Below, piece after piece: positions 27,671 through 35,986 of a stretch of DNA of 64,000 nucleotides (within the stretch, counting starts at the first letter, position 1; every line of letters starts with the position of its first letter). The notes under the pieces were generated by a model that ran no database searches, was not told where the DNA came from, and saw only the letters and a program-made list of their open reading frames with translations. This stretch comes from an uncultured Bacteroidia bacterium (GTDB lineage Bacteria > Bacteroidota > Bacteroidia > Bacteroidales > F082): assembly GCA_902801625.1 (NCBI GenBank), contig CADCJI010000005.1:62001-126000 (forward strand). Reading direction: 5' to 3'. Both the position numbers and the translations under genes were made by a program.

Positions 27671-28969
27671 ATGATTACCAACGACATAGAATACCAATCC
27701 GTTGACCAAATCAAGGCCTATCAAGAGAACCTGCTACATGAGGCTTTGGCTTATTTGCAAGCCCATTCGCCTTACTACCAGCGGATGTTCAAGAGCTATG
27801 GCATCCAAATCGACAAAATCAAGCATATTGAGGACTTGGTGAAAATACCTTTCACGGAAAAGAAAGACCTCCAGCTCTTTAACGATGAGTTTTTGTGCTG
27901 CCCTAAGGATAAAATCATCGACTACATCACCACTTCGGGCACCTTGGGCGACCCCGTCACCTTCGGTTGTTCCGAGAAGGACTTGCAGCGTCTGGCCTTC
28001 AATGAGAAGAAATCGTTTGAATGTGCTGGTGTGAAGCCAGGTAATGTTGTGCAGCTGATGACCACCTTGGACAAACGCTTCATGGCGGGTCTGGCCTATT
28101 TCCTTGGCCTTCGCGAATTGGGTGCGGGTGTCATCCGCGTTGGCAACGGCATCCCCGAGCTGCAATGGGACACCATCCGTCGCATCAAGCCCGACACCAT
28201 CATGTGCGTGCCATCATTCATCCTCAAGCTAATACAATATGCCGAAGAGCATGGCATTGACTATAAGAACAGCAGCATCCGCCGCATCATTGGCATTGGT
28301 GAAGGTTTGCGCGACCAAGATTTCAACCTCAACCTGTTGGGCAAGAAGATCAAGGAGAAATGGGATGTGCAACTCTTTGCCACCTATTCTTCGACGGAGA
28401 TGGGGGCGACCTTCTCGGAATGCGAATATGGCCTTGGCGGTCATGTGCATCCCGAGCTGATTATTGTTGAAATCATTGGAGAGGACGGTCTGCCCGTTCC
28501 TGATGGCCAGCCAGGCGAAATCGTGGTCACCACCCTTGGCGTGGAAGCCATGCCGCTGTTGCGTTTCCGCACAGGCGACATCGCCGCCAAGATTGTCGAC
28601 CAATGCAAGTGTGGCCGCAATTCCTATCGCCTCACACCGCTTGTGGGTCGCAAGAACAACATGATTAAGTTGAAGGGCACTACACTCTATCCACCTGCGA
28701 TTAACGATGTGTTGGACAACACCGACTATGTGGAGAACTATGTCATCGAAGTGCGCCAAAGCGAGGCCGGCACCGATGATGTGGTGGTGAAAATCGGTCT
28801 GAAGTATGAACCTGATTTTGATGTGGTCAAAACTTTAAAAGACAGTTTCCGCTCTCGCATTCGCGTGGCTCCTGCTATTGAGATTCATCCTGTTGATGAG
28901 ATTAGGCAAATCAACTATCCCGCAAAGAGCCGCAAACCCATTAAATTCATTGATTTGAGAAACAGATGA
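27671..28969 (+). CDS. Phenylacetate-CoA-ligase-like (PaaK-type) AMP-forming ligase
   Basis: 432 residues. Typical PaaK family order: SPYYQRMFKSYGI near the N-terminus, the phosphate-binding loop TSGTLGDPVTFG (~88-99), FATYSSTEMGAT, RFRTGDIAAK and the C-terminal segment GRKNNMIKLKGTTLYPPAI. Such enzymes activate aryl or acyl acids as adenylates and pass them to CoA or a carrier protein. In aryl-polyene-type clusters a ligase of this kind loads an aromatic starter. The stop overlaps the next start by 4 bases. Confidence 0.85.
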   Translation: MITNDIEYQSVDQIKAYQENLLHEALAYLQAHSPYYQRMFKSYGIQIDKIKHIEDLVKIPFTEKKDLQLFNDEFLCCPKDKIIDYITTSGTLGDPVTFGCSEKDLQRLAFNEKKSFECAGVKPGNVVQLMTTLDKRFMAGLAYFLGLRELGAGVIRVGNGIPELQWDTIRRIKPDTIMCVPSFILKLIQYAEEHGIDYKNSSIRRIIGIGEGLRDQDFNLNLLGKKIKEKWDVQLFATYSSTEMGATFSECEYGLGGHVHPELIIVEIIGEDGLPVPDGQPGEIVVTTLGVEAMPLLRFRTGDIAAKIVDQCKCGRNSYRLTPLVGRKNNMIKLKGTTLYPPAINDVLDNTDYVENYVIEVRQSEAGTDDVVVKIGLKYEPDFDVVKTLKDSFRSRIRVAPAIEIHPVDEIRQINYPAKSRKPIKFIDLRNR

Positions 28970-30090
28970 CGACCAACTTCGACGACATCAGACCGTTCAA
29001 TGCGGATGAGATTCCCGCAGCGACACAACGCATGGCCGACAGCGAGGTGATTCCTGCCATTGCCCAATATCTTGGCGTACCTGCTGAAGCGCTTCGCGAA
29101 AGGATCCGCAGCATCAAGACCTTGAAGGAATTCCAATTGGGGCTGTTGAAAGAAGTGATTGAGACCTTACTGAAAAAGACCACCACGCAATTCGATTGGT
29201 CGGGGGTGGAGAACATTGACGAGAAGAAGCCTTACCTGTTTGTTTCCAACCACCGCGACATTGTGCTCGACGCGATGTTCTTACAATATATCTTGTGCGC
29301 AGCCGGACAAAACACCTGCCAAATCACCTTTGGCAGCAACTTGATGTCGCATCCTTTTGTCATCGACTTTGGCAAGGTCAACAAGATGTTTCGTACCGAA
29401 CGAGGTGGTTCGCCCAAAGAGTTCTATAACAGCATGATGCATATGTCGGATTATATGCGTCATGTCATCACCGAGGTGAATGAGTCGGTGTGGATTGCCC
29501 AACGCAACGGTCGCACCAAAAACGGCATCGACGCCACCGACCCAGCAATCATCAAGATGTTCGGCATGAGCCGCCGCGATGATAGGGTGGTTTCATTAGC
29601 TGAGTTGAACATCGTGCCTGTTGCGGTATCCTATGAATGGGAGTCGTGCGACAAGTTGAAGACATTAGAACTGTACTTGACTAAGAAATACGGCCATTAT
29701 GAGAAGAAACCAGGTGAAGACCTCAACAGTATCTTGACCGGCATCATGCAACCTAAGGGCCATGTGCATTTCCACATCTGTCCTCAGGTTACTGAAGATG
29801 ATCTGAAAGCCTTGAATGACTGTCCTTCAGGCGAGTTCTACAAGCGTGTGGCCGAACTAATGGACAGCCGCATCAATCCGCATTTCTATCTCCACCCAAA
29901 TAACTACATTGCCTACGATTTGCGAAGTGGAAGCGATACCTATGCCGAGCATTATACTGCTGAACAGAAGGCCAAGTTCGTTAAATACATGGGTTGGATG
30001 AACGAGTATCCCGAAATGAACCACGAGGAATTGGAGGAGATTTTCTTAGGGATTTATGCCAATCCAGTGGATGTGAGAGCAAAGTATTAG
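28966..30090 (+). CDS. Glycerolipid-type acyltransferase
   Basis: 374 residues. The acyltransferase signature PYLFVSNHRDIVLDAMFL has a His-Asp pair one residue wider than the usual HX4D, a form I associate with a Bacteroidota subgroup. ITFGSNLMSHPF and SVWIAQRNGRTKNGID are the later motifs (the second in place of FPEGTR). It probably transfers an acyl group from ACP or CoA to a glycerol or lipid acceptor. It is the last gene of the tightly packed run that starts at 26400; a region of ~260 bases without genes follows. Confidence 0.75.
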   Translation: MTTNFDDIRPFNADEIPAATQRMADSEVIPAIAQYLGVPAEALRERIRSIKTLKEFQLGLLKEVIETLLKKTTTQFDWSGVENIDEKKPYLFVSNHRDIVLDAMFLQYILCAAGQNTCQITFGSNLMSHPFVIDFGKVNKMFRTERGGSPKEFYNSMMHMSDYMRHVITEVNESVWIAQRNGRTKNGIDATDPAIIKMFGMSRRDDRVVSLAELNIVPVAVSYEWESCDKLKTLELYLTKKYGHYEKKPGEDLNSILTGIMQPKGHVHFHICPQVTEDDLKALNDCPSGEFYKRVAELMDSRINPHFYLHPNNYIAYDLRSGSDTYAEHYTAEQKAKFVKYMGWMNEYPEMNHEELEEIFLGIYANPVDVRAKY

Positions 30091-30258
30091 TATTAGAAAT
30101 TGTTTCCTGCACCAAACAGGCTACTATTATAACATTACAGGACATACTTTGCGATGACTGTAGTATCATGTTTTTGCAAGAAAAACTTGTAATAAATAAT
30201 TCTATCTAATTAAAAATCAATTATATAGAGTTTAAAAAATTTGTAATATTATAAAAAC

Positions 30259-30291
30259 TTGCCAAAACAGTGAAAATTTGCTATACTTTTG
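30259..30291 (+). promoter_or_regulatory. Bacteroidota-type promoter
   Basis: TTG at 30259-30261, a 22-base gap and TACTTTTG at 30284-30291, 58 bases before the ATG at 30349. The rest of the AT-rich gap from 30091 shows nothing else. Confidence 0.55.
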
Positions 30292-30348
30292 CAGTATAAA
30301 TTTCAAAACAAATAATCAAACAACTTCTAACCTTGAAAATTAGTAATT

Positions 30349-30909
30349 ATGAAGAAACTATTATTGTTATTTGTGCTTATGATTGCAGGTTTGGTAGCAA
30401 TTGCACAGGAAAACGACATCTCGAAAATAATGGTACGAGATGACTACCACCTTTGTTTTGTACAGAATAATGAAGTGATTCCCGATGTGGAACTACAGAA
30501 ACTTCTAAGTGAAGATGTTTATAATAGTTATCAAACTGGAAGAGTTCTATACAAAGTTGGAAATGGAGTAAAAACAGGTGGTTGGATTGCTTTTGGTGCT
30601 GGAATGGGACTGGGTCTTACTGGATTAATGTTAAGTATGTACGAAGAGTCTCAATCTTTAAGAACGACTGGTGCAGTAATGTATGTTGTGGGTATTTCAG
30701 CATACTTGAATAGTTTCCTACTGATACCTTCAGGATATATCCTTCGTGGAATAGGTGCTGGAAAAATCAGCAGAATAGCTGAGGAATACAACCAAAACAA
30801 CCAAAGCGCAGCCATTTCCTATCACCTCTCGCCGTCCGTTATGCCCGTGAATGTTCCGCAATCACAGGGCAATATGGCGTTCGGAATGACGTTTAGCGTC
30901 AATTTCTAG
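30349..30909 (+). CDS. Exported or membrane protein of unknown function
   Basis: 186 residues. Signal peptide (MKKLLLLFVLMIAGLVAIA). A soluble region with IMVRDDYHLCF, then two hydrophobic glycine-rich segments (WIAFGAGMGLGLTGLML, VVGISAYLNSFLLIPSGYIL) and a polar tail with YNQNNQSAAISYHLSPS. The tail may be a beta-strand region, but the family is not recognised. It has its own promoter and meets the ligase gene tail-to-tail with a 4-base overlap. Confidence 0.65.
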   Translation: MKKLLLLFVLMIAGLVAIAQENDISKIMVRDDYHLCFVQNNEVIPDVELQKLLSEDVYNSYQTGRVLYKVGNGVKTGGWIAFGAGMGLGLTGLMLSMYEESQSLRTTGAVMYVVGISAYLNSFLLIPSGYILRGIGAGKISRIAEEYNQNNQSAAISYHLSPSVMPVNVPQSQGNMAFGMTFSVNF

Positions 30910-32510
30910 TCTTTGATCAGTTTCTTGTAATCAACCTTCCCGTTGCCGTTCATCGGCAAGGCATCAATGAATTCGATGGCCGCTGGAACGAGGTGTACAG
31001 GTAAGTTCGCCTCACAGTAGGCCATCAGTTCTTTTATGGTGGCTTGGTTTTCGGAATTCTTAAGCACCACAAACGCCTTGGGCAAATGGCTCTCCGAATG
31101 GTCGGGGTCTTGCATGGGCACCACAGCACAAGCCGTCACCGAGGGATGCTGCATCAGGCAGTCCTCAATCTCCACGGGAAACACCTTGGAGCCATCGTGA
31201 CGGACAATCATGCGTTTTTTGCGACCTATCACGAAGATGTTACCTTCGTCGTCCAAATAGCCTATATCGCCCGTGTGGAGCCATTGTCTGCCGTCAGCGT
31301 GGGTTTGGACAAGTTGTTGTGTGGCTTCTTCGTTTTGGTAGTAGCCGAGGAACTTCATTTCTGAGCGCACACAAATCTCATCGTCAAAGGTCTTGACCTC
31401 GTAACATGTCACTGGTTTGCCAGAAAAGCCTTGTACATATTGTTTCTCGCTGCCTTGTGGGGTGAACGAGATGACGCCAGCCGTCTCGGTCATGCCGTAG
31501 GCTTTCGTGAGGACGTAGAGGCAACCGCCTTGGTGCAGACACTCGTTGATGCGTTTCTCGAAAGCGGTGTTCAAGATGTCACCTGCCACATTGATGGATT
31601 TCAAGTAGGAGAAGTCTTCCTTGACCACTTTTTCCTCGTTGACGAAATCCCAATAGGCTGGCACCGAGAAGACATGCTGAGGTTTGTATTGGGTCAGGAG
31701 TTTCAAGAATTCTTTCCGTGGCGCAATGGGGATGACGATGACCCGCAAGCCATTGAATAGGGGCAACAACAAGGTGTTTGCCCCGAAGAAAGCGAAAATA
31801 GGCAGGATGCATAGTGCAGTGTCGTCGCTTGAAAGGTTGTTGAGGACGGGTGGGTCGGGAAACACGGAGTGCATGATATTCTCGGTGGAGAGCATCACAC
31901 TTTTCACCGTACCGGTTGTGCCAGAGGTCTGGAACAAAGCAGCCATCTCGTCGGGCAACCAATGGTAAGGCTCGGTTTCGTCTTTGCCTTGCGCTGTGAT
32001 GTAAAAGTCTTTCCAATGGCAGAATTTCTTGTGTTTGCGAAACACCTTTCTCCTTCCATTGAACCATTCGCCTACACCAAACCAAAAAGAAATCCCAGGG
32101 ATGGAATCGGCACCTGAACATACCACGACTTTCTCCACATTGAGTTGAGCATCCACAGTGGCCAAGTTGGCTGCGTAAAGCCCCATGACAAAGAGCATCT
32201 TCGATTGTGTCCTGTCGATGATTTTGCAGTATTCTTCAGGTGTGTATCTGACATCAATCATGCAGGGGATGGCACCGATTTTGTTAAGTGCAAGAAAACA
32301 CATCAACGACTCGGGCATCGAAGGCAATGCAAGGCAGATGATGTCGCCTTTTCTCACCCCATGTTTTCTGAAAGCCAAGGCTGTTATGTCGACGCGTTCC
32401 AATAAATCTCTAAACCTCGTATCCGTCTTAAAATAACTCAAGGCAACCTTATCGGAATACTTTTTCGCAGCTTCCCTGAATGTTTCGTATAGACCTAAGG
32501 TTTCTTCCAT
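30906..32510 (-). CDS. Acyl-CoA/acyl-ACP synthetase (ANL superfamily)
   Basis: 534 residues. P-loop TSGTTGTVKSV (~residues 195-205), YGMTETAG, TGDIGYLDDEGN, GRKKRMIVRHDG and the C-terminal catalytic Lys region NGNGKVDYKKL. It activates a fatty or related acid as an adenylate for transfer to CoA or a carrier. This is the second adenylating enzyme of the region and belongs to a different subfamily from the PaaK-like one. It is on the opposite strand, divergent from the BtrH-like gene, with 170 bases between. Confidence 0.85.
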   Translation of the reverse strand: MEETLGLYETFREAAKKYSDKVALSYFKTDTRFRDLLERVDITALAFRKHGVRKGDIICLALPSMPESLMCFLALNKIGAIPCMIDVRYTPEEYCKIIDRTQSKMLFVMGLYAANLATVDAQLNVEKVVVCSGADSIPGISFWFGVGEWFNGRRKVFRKHKKFCHWKDFYITAQGKDETEPYHWLPDEMAALFQTSGTTGTVKSVMLSTENIMHSVFPDPPVLNNLSSDDTALCILPIFAFFGANTLLLPLFNGLRVIVIPIAPRKEFLKLLTQYKPQHVFSVPAYWDFVNEEKVVKEDFSYLKSINVAGDILNTAFEKRINECLHQGGCLYVLTKAYGMTETAGVISFTPQGSEKQYVQGFSGKPVTCYEVKTFDDEICVRSEMKFLGYYQNEEATQQLVQTHADGRQWLHTGDIGYLDDEGNIFVIGRKKRMIVRHDGSKVFPVEIEDCLMQHPSVTACAVVPMQDPDHSESHLPKAFVVLKNSENQATIKELMAYCEANLPVHLVPAAIEFIDALPMNGNGKVDYKKLIKD

Positions 32511-32639
32511 AATGGCGGCATAAGAGCGATGTTCCTTTCAAAATCGAGCGGCAAAGATACAAAAACTTCATAAAAATTTAGAAAAGAGCGTGTTTCGTTG
32601 GAAAAAACTGGCAAGTGGAGTCATAAAAAGAAAAAGTCG

Positions 32640-32647
32640 TATTTTTG
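32640..32647 (+). promoter_or_regulatory. -7 promoter element
   Basis: TATTTTTG about 33 bases before the ATG at 32681, in the divergent gap between the ligase and the BtrH-like gene. No well-placed -33 element. Confidence 0.45.
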
Positions 32648-32680
32648 CACGCACTATTTTTCCAAAGTCAAAACATCACG

Positions 32681-33730
32681 ATGATAGAAAACTATCCCAA
32701 TCCGAGAAGAAAGCATTGTGAGACAGGCACTTTTCTGAATATGTTGGAGTACTACGGATATCAGATCAGTGAGGCTATGGCTTTTGGTATTGGTTCGGGT
32801 ATTTATTTTCTTTATTCGCCGTTTTTGCGGATGCGCGGTGTCACCTTGCCCATGCTTCGCATCAAGCCTGCTTGTATTGTGAAGAATTTTGCCGAAAGGA
32901 TGCATATTGGCTATCATGGCATGAGATATGGTTGCAAAGTGAACAAATCGATGCGCGATCTCGATGAACTGGTGGAGAAAAAAATTCCAGTCGGTGTGGT
33001 GGTCAGCGTGAGCGGCTTGACTTATTTCGGGAAAATTGTCAATGAGTCGCATTTCAATGGTCATGTGTTGACGGTTATCGGCAAAGAGGGTTCTAACTAT
33101 ATCATCGCTGATTCCGACAGCCGCCTATATACCGACGACTATGTCTACATCGATGAAGAGACTATGCGCAAGATTCGTTTTGCCAAAGGTCTGGCAGCCC
33201 CTGAAGGGCGTATGTTCTATCTCGACCCGCCATCGACTGATTTTGCCGAGAAGGTCGACCTAAAACCGGCCATTGTGCAGGGATTGGAGGAGTCGTGCTA
33301 CCGTATGTTGCGGATGCCTCTTTCTTATTACGGATATACGGGCTTGCATCGTTTCGCCAAGAACCTGAAGCGATGGAAGGCTTATTTTTCAGATGAATTG
33401 AGAGGATATATCCTGCTATGGTTTTATAGGCTGATTGAAACGGCGGGAACGGGTGGTGCCGGTTACCGTTACATCTATTCCGACTTTTTGAAAGAAGCTG
33501 CTACAGTGTTCCAAAATGAGGTACTCGATGACTGTTCGACATTGATGAACAAGGATGCCGACACCTGGCGCCAATTCTCCTTGGATTGCCGTCGCTATAT
33601 GAAAAGCGAGAATGTGACCTTGAACGAGATGGCTGACATTTTGGAGACCATCGGGCAGCAGGAGAAAGAGATTTTCACCCGAATCGATTCGGAGTTTCTC
33701 AAGTCTAGTTCGGCACTAAAGTATGCATAA
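32681..33730 (+). CDS. BtrH-like protein (BtrH N-terminal and DUF4872-type regions)
   Basis: 350 residues; start at MIENYPNPRRKHCETG, after the -7 box. The N-terminal HCETGTFLNMLEYYG and GIGSGIYFLYSPF match BtrH-type proteins, where Cys and His suggest a cysteine-peptidase-like fold. In butirosin synthesis BtrH transfers an acyl chain from a carrier protein to the antibiotic. The C-terminal half is helical. BtrH-like proteins recur in flexirubin/aryl-polyene-like clusters of Bacteroidota. It lies 18 bases before the GpsA-family gene, so both may be one operon. Confidence 0.75.
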   Translation: MIENYPNPRRKHCETGTFLNMLEYYGYQISEAMAFGIGSGIYFLYSPFLRMRGVTLPMLRIKPACIVKNFAERMHIGYHGMRYGCKVNKSMRDLDELVEKKIPVGVVVSVSGLTYFGKIVNESHFNGHVLTVIGKEGSNYIIADSDSRLYTDDYVYIDEETMRKIRFAKGLAAPEGRMFYLDPPSTDFAEKVDLKPAIVQGLEESCYRMLRMPLSYYGYTGLHRFAKNLKRWKAYFSDELRGYILLWFYRLIETAGTGGAGYRYIYSDFLKEAATVFQNEVLDDCSTLMNKDADTWRQFSLDCRRYMKSENVTLNEMADILETIGQQEKEIFTRIDSEFLKSSSALKYA

Positions 33731-33748
33731 ATAAACAGAGCAAAAGCT

Positions 33749-34759
33749 ATGGGTCCCCTGATACAAAAGACATCGCGTTGCGCCGTCATCGGACACGGCA
33801 GTTGGGCTACGGCCATCACCAAAGTGTTGATTATGAATGAGTCGTCGGTTTGCTGGTATGTCCGCAATCAGGAGGTGCTTGAATCGTTGCGCACAGAAGG
33901 CCGAAACTGTCGTTATCTCTCTGATGTTGAGTTCGACATGAGCCGCATCCATCTCACCGACGATGTGAACGAAACTGTCGAAAAGGCCGACATCATCTTT
34001 TTGGTGACGCCTGCACCTTATCTGAAGTGCTATCTTTCCGACTTGAAAACTCCATTGCAAGACAAGATGGTGGTTTCTGCCATCAAGGGCATCATTCCCG
34101 AAGAGAATCAGTTTGTTACGGATTATCTGAAACAAAACTATGGTTTGACGGATGCGCAGTTGTGCTGCATTAGCGGTCCTACTCATGCTGAGGAGGTGGG
34201 CCATGGAAGGCTTACATATATGACTTTCGCATGTTCCAACATAGGCAATGCCCGAGTTGTGGGTGAAAAACTGAAGACGCCTTTCATAAAGGTCAACTGT
34301 CTGAGAGACATGCACTATTTGGAGCATTCCTCGGTGCTGAAAAACATTTATTCCGTGATGGTAGGCATGGCGATGGGCTTGGGCTATGGCGACAATTTCA
34401 TCGCCGTGTTGGTCTCAAACTGCATCAAGGAAATGTATTTCCTGCTCGCCCCGCAGAGCGTCAACGACCTCACCAAGTTCAATCCCTCCAATTTCTTTGG
34501 CGACTTGTTGGTGTCATGTTATTCCAGCCACAGCCGCAACCGTCAGCTGGGTGTGTTGATTGGTCGTGGCAACACGGTAAAGACTGCCCTCAACGAGATG
34601 ACTATGGTGGCCGAGGGATATTATTCTTCCGCCTTGTTACCATTCCTTCCTGAGGAACAACGCCGACAGCTCCCCATTGCCGAGAAAACCTACCAAGTGC
34701 TGCATCAGGGCATGTCGGCCCGCAAGGCCTTGAAAGACCTTGAGAGCCTTTTGGAATAA
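33749..34759 (+). CDS. gpsA: NAD(P)-dependent glycerol-3-phosphate dehydrogenase (GpsA family)
   Basis: 336 residues. N-terminal nucleotide-binding motif VIGHGSWATAI, SGPTHAEEVGHGRL and the catalytic Lys region LEHSSVLKNIYSVMVGMAMGLGYGDN. The enzyme reduces dihydroxyacetone phosphate to glycerol-3-phosphate, the backbone of glycerolipids. It may be the housekeeping enzyme or a paralog supplying the cluster; its place directly after the BtrH-like gene favours a link with lipid assembly. It meets the zinc-ribbon gene tail-to-tail. Confidence 0.85.
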   Translation: MGPLIQKTSRCAVIGHGSWATAITKVLIMNESSVCWYVRNQEVLESLRTEGRNCRYLSDVEFDMSRIHLTDDVNETVEKADIIFLVTPAPYLKCYLSDLKTPLQDKMVVSAIKGIIPEENQFVTDYLKQNYGLTDAQLCCISGPTHAEEVGHGRLTYMTFACSNIGNARVVGEKLKTPFIKVNCLRDMHYLEHSSVLKNIYSVMVGMAMGLGYGDNFIAVLVSNCIKEMYFLLAPQSVNDLTKFNPSNFFGDLLVSCYSSHSRNRQLGVLIGRGNTVKTALNEMTMVAEGYYSSALLPFLPEEQRRQLPIAEKTYQVLHQGMSARKALKDLESLLE

Positions 34760-34772
34760 AGGTTGAAATCCA

Positions 34773-35876
34773 TCAAGCCAGATAGGCCAGAAGGGCGATA
34801 AGAGCAATACCGAGGGCGATAGCGATGAGCACTCTCCATACCGAGACAGGAGCCTTGCCGCCCACTTTGCCGGTTTGGCCATTCACCGCAAACTGATACA
34901 CTTTGTCCTTATATTTGAACGAGGAAATCCAAGTGGGGACAAGGAGGTATTTATAGGTGATGTTGCTGTAGAGTGTGGAGAATCTGACCGAATCGGCGCG
35001 GTTGGCATTCCAATGCCTGCGAACGTAAGAGGAAATGTCGGAATGCAGTCGCGACTGAATGGTTTTTTGTGCCGATTCCCAGCCTTCCTTTAGGCCGATA
35101 GAATAACGTTCGGCGATGAAGCCTGCCACTACTTGTGGGGAATAAGGCACTAGTTTCGAGAAATCGAATGGTTCGCAGGCTCTCACGCCCGAGTCAGTCT
35201 GTCGTTTCGAGGCCATGACAGTCACATCATCGAAAAACTCCTGATAGATGCCGCTAACATGTCGCCAATCGGTAACCGTTTTTCTATTGCCGTCTTTGTC
35301 TTTTACAGTGCGGTCATAACCAGCGCGTGCTGTAAAATTGGATGTGGTTTGTGCATCGTAGGTCCAATAGGGGAGATACACGCCTGTGAAAGATTCGGGG
35401 CGGGCGCTCTGTTTGGCTTTTCTGGGTGCAAACAGCTTGCCTTTGAGCCATTTGGTGAAGCTTTCGCCAGCTTGGTCTTTGGTGACGGCGAAGGGGCAAA
35501 CCGCACCAGGAGCAATGGTGTTCTCGTTGGCAGCGGGCATCACGCTGGTGGAGCCGCAGAAGGGGCACACTGCAGCGGTTTCGAGGGCATCGTACACCGT
35601 CACCGCACCGCATTGCTTGCATTGCACTTCCTTTTTCTGCTCACCCCAATCGTAACTTTCGGTGTGCAAAGCAGATTCGAAATCCATCTCGCAGATTTCA
35701 TTCTCACTGTCAGCCTTGGGAAGTTCACAGGTGTAGCCACAATATTCACAATGCATGCCACCCGTGGCAGGGTCGAAGATGACCGTAGCGCCGCAGTTAG
35801 GGCATTTCTTATCTGTTTCTTTTTCAGTTCTTTCCGAAAAGATTTGTGCTTCAGGGTTATCGTAGTGTTCTGACAT
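34773..35876 (-). CDS. Zinc-ribbon membrane-anchored protein of unknown role
   Basis: 367 residues. Two CxxC pairs near the N-terminus (CPNCGAT, CEYCGYT) form a TFIIB-type zinc ribbon; a second set (CKQCGAV, CPFCGST) follows. A large middle domain contains PYWTYDAQTTSNFTARAGYD, and one membrane segment (VLIAIALGIALIALLAYL) ends the protein. Proteins of this layout are widespread and uncharacterised. Convergent with gpsA, divergent from susC, and probably not part of either locus. Confidence 0.75.
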   Translation of the reverse strand: MSEHYDNPEAQIFSERTEKETDKKCPNCGATVIFDPATGGMHCEYCGYTCELPKADSENEICEMDFESALHTESYDWGEQKKEVQCKQCGAVTVYDALETAAVCPFCGSTSVMPAANENTIAPGAVCPFAVTKDQAGESFTKWLKGKLFAPRKAKQSARPESFTGVYLPYWTYDAQTTSNFTARAGYDRTVKDKDGNRKTVTDWRHVSGIYQEFFDDVTVMASKRQTDSGVRACEPFDFSKLVPYSPQVVAGFIAERYSIGLKEGWESAQKTIQSRLHSDISSYVRRHWNANRADSVRFSTLYSNITYKYLLVPTWISSFKYKDKVYQFAVNGQTGKVGGKAPVSVWRVLIAIALGIALIALLAYLA

Positions 35877-35932
35877 GAGTTTTATGTGTTATGGCATAAT
35901 TAGCAATGCAAAAATAAGGTTTATTTTAATCT

Positions 35933-35966
35933 TTTGAGCAATCAACGAGAATAATTTCTATTTTTG
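35933..35966 (+). promoter_or_regulatory. Bacteroidota-type promoter of the susC locus
   Basis: TTTG at 35933-35936, a 22-base gap and TATTTTTG at 35959-35966, 21 bases before the ATG at 35987. Confidence 0.6.
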
Positions 35967-35986
35967 TCCCCAAAGTACTAAACATT

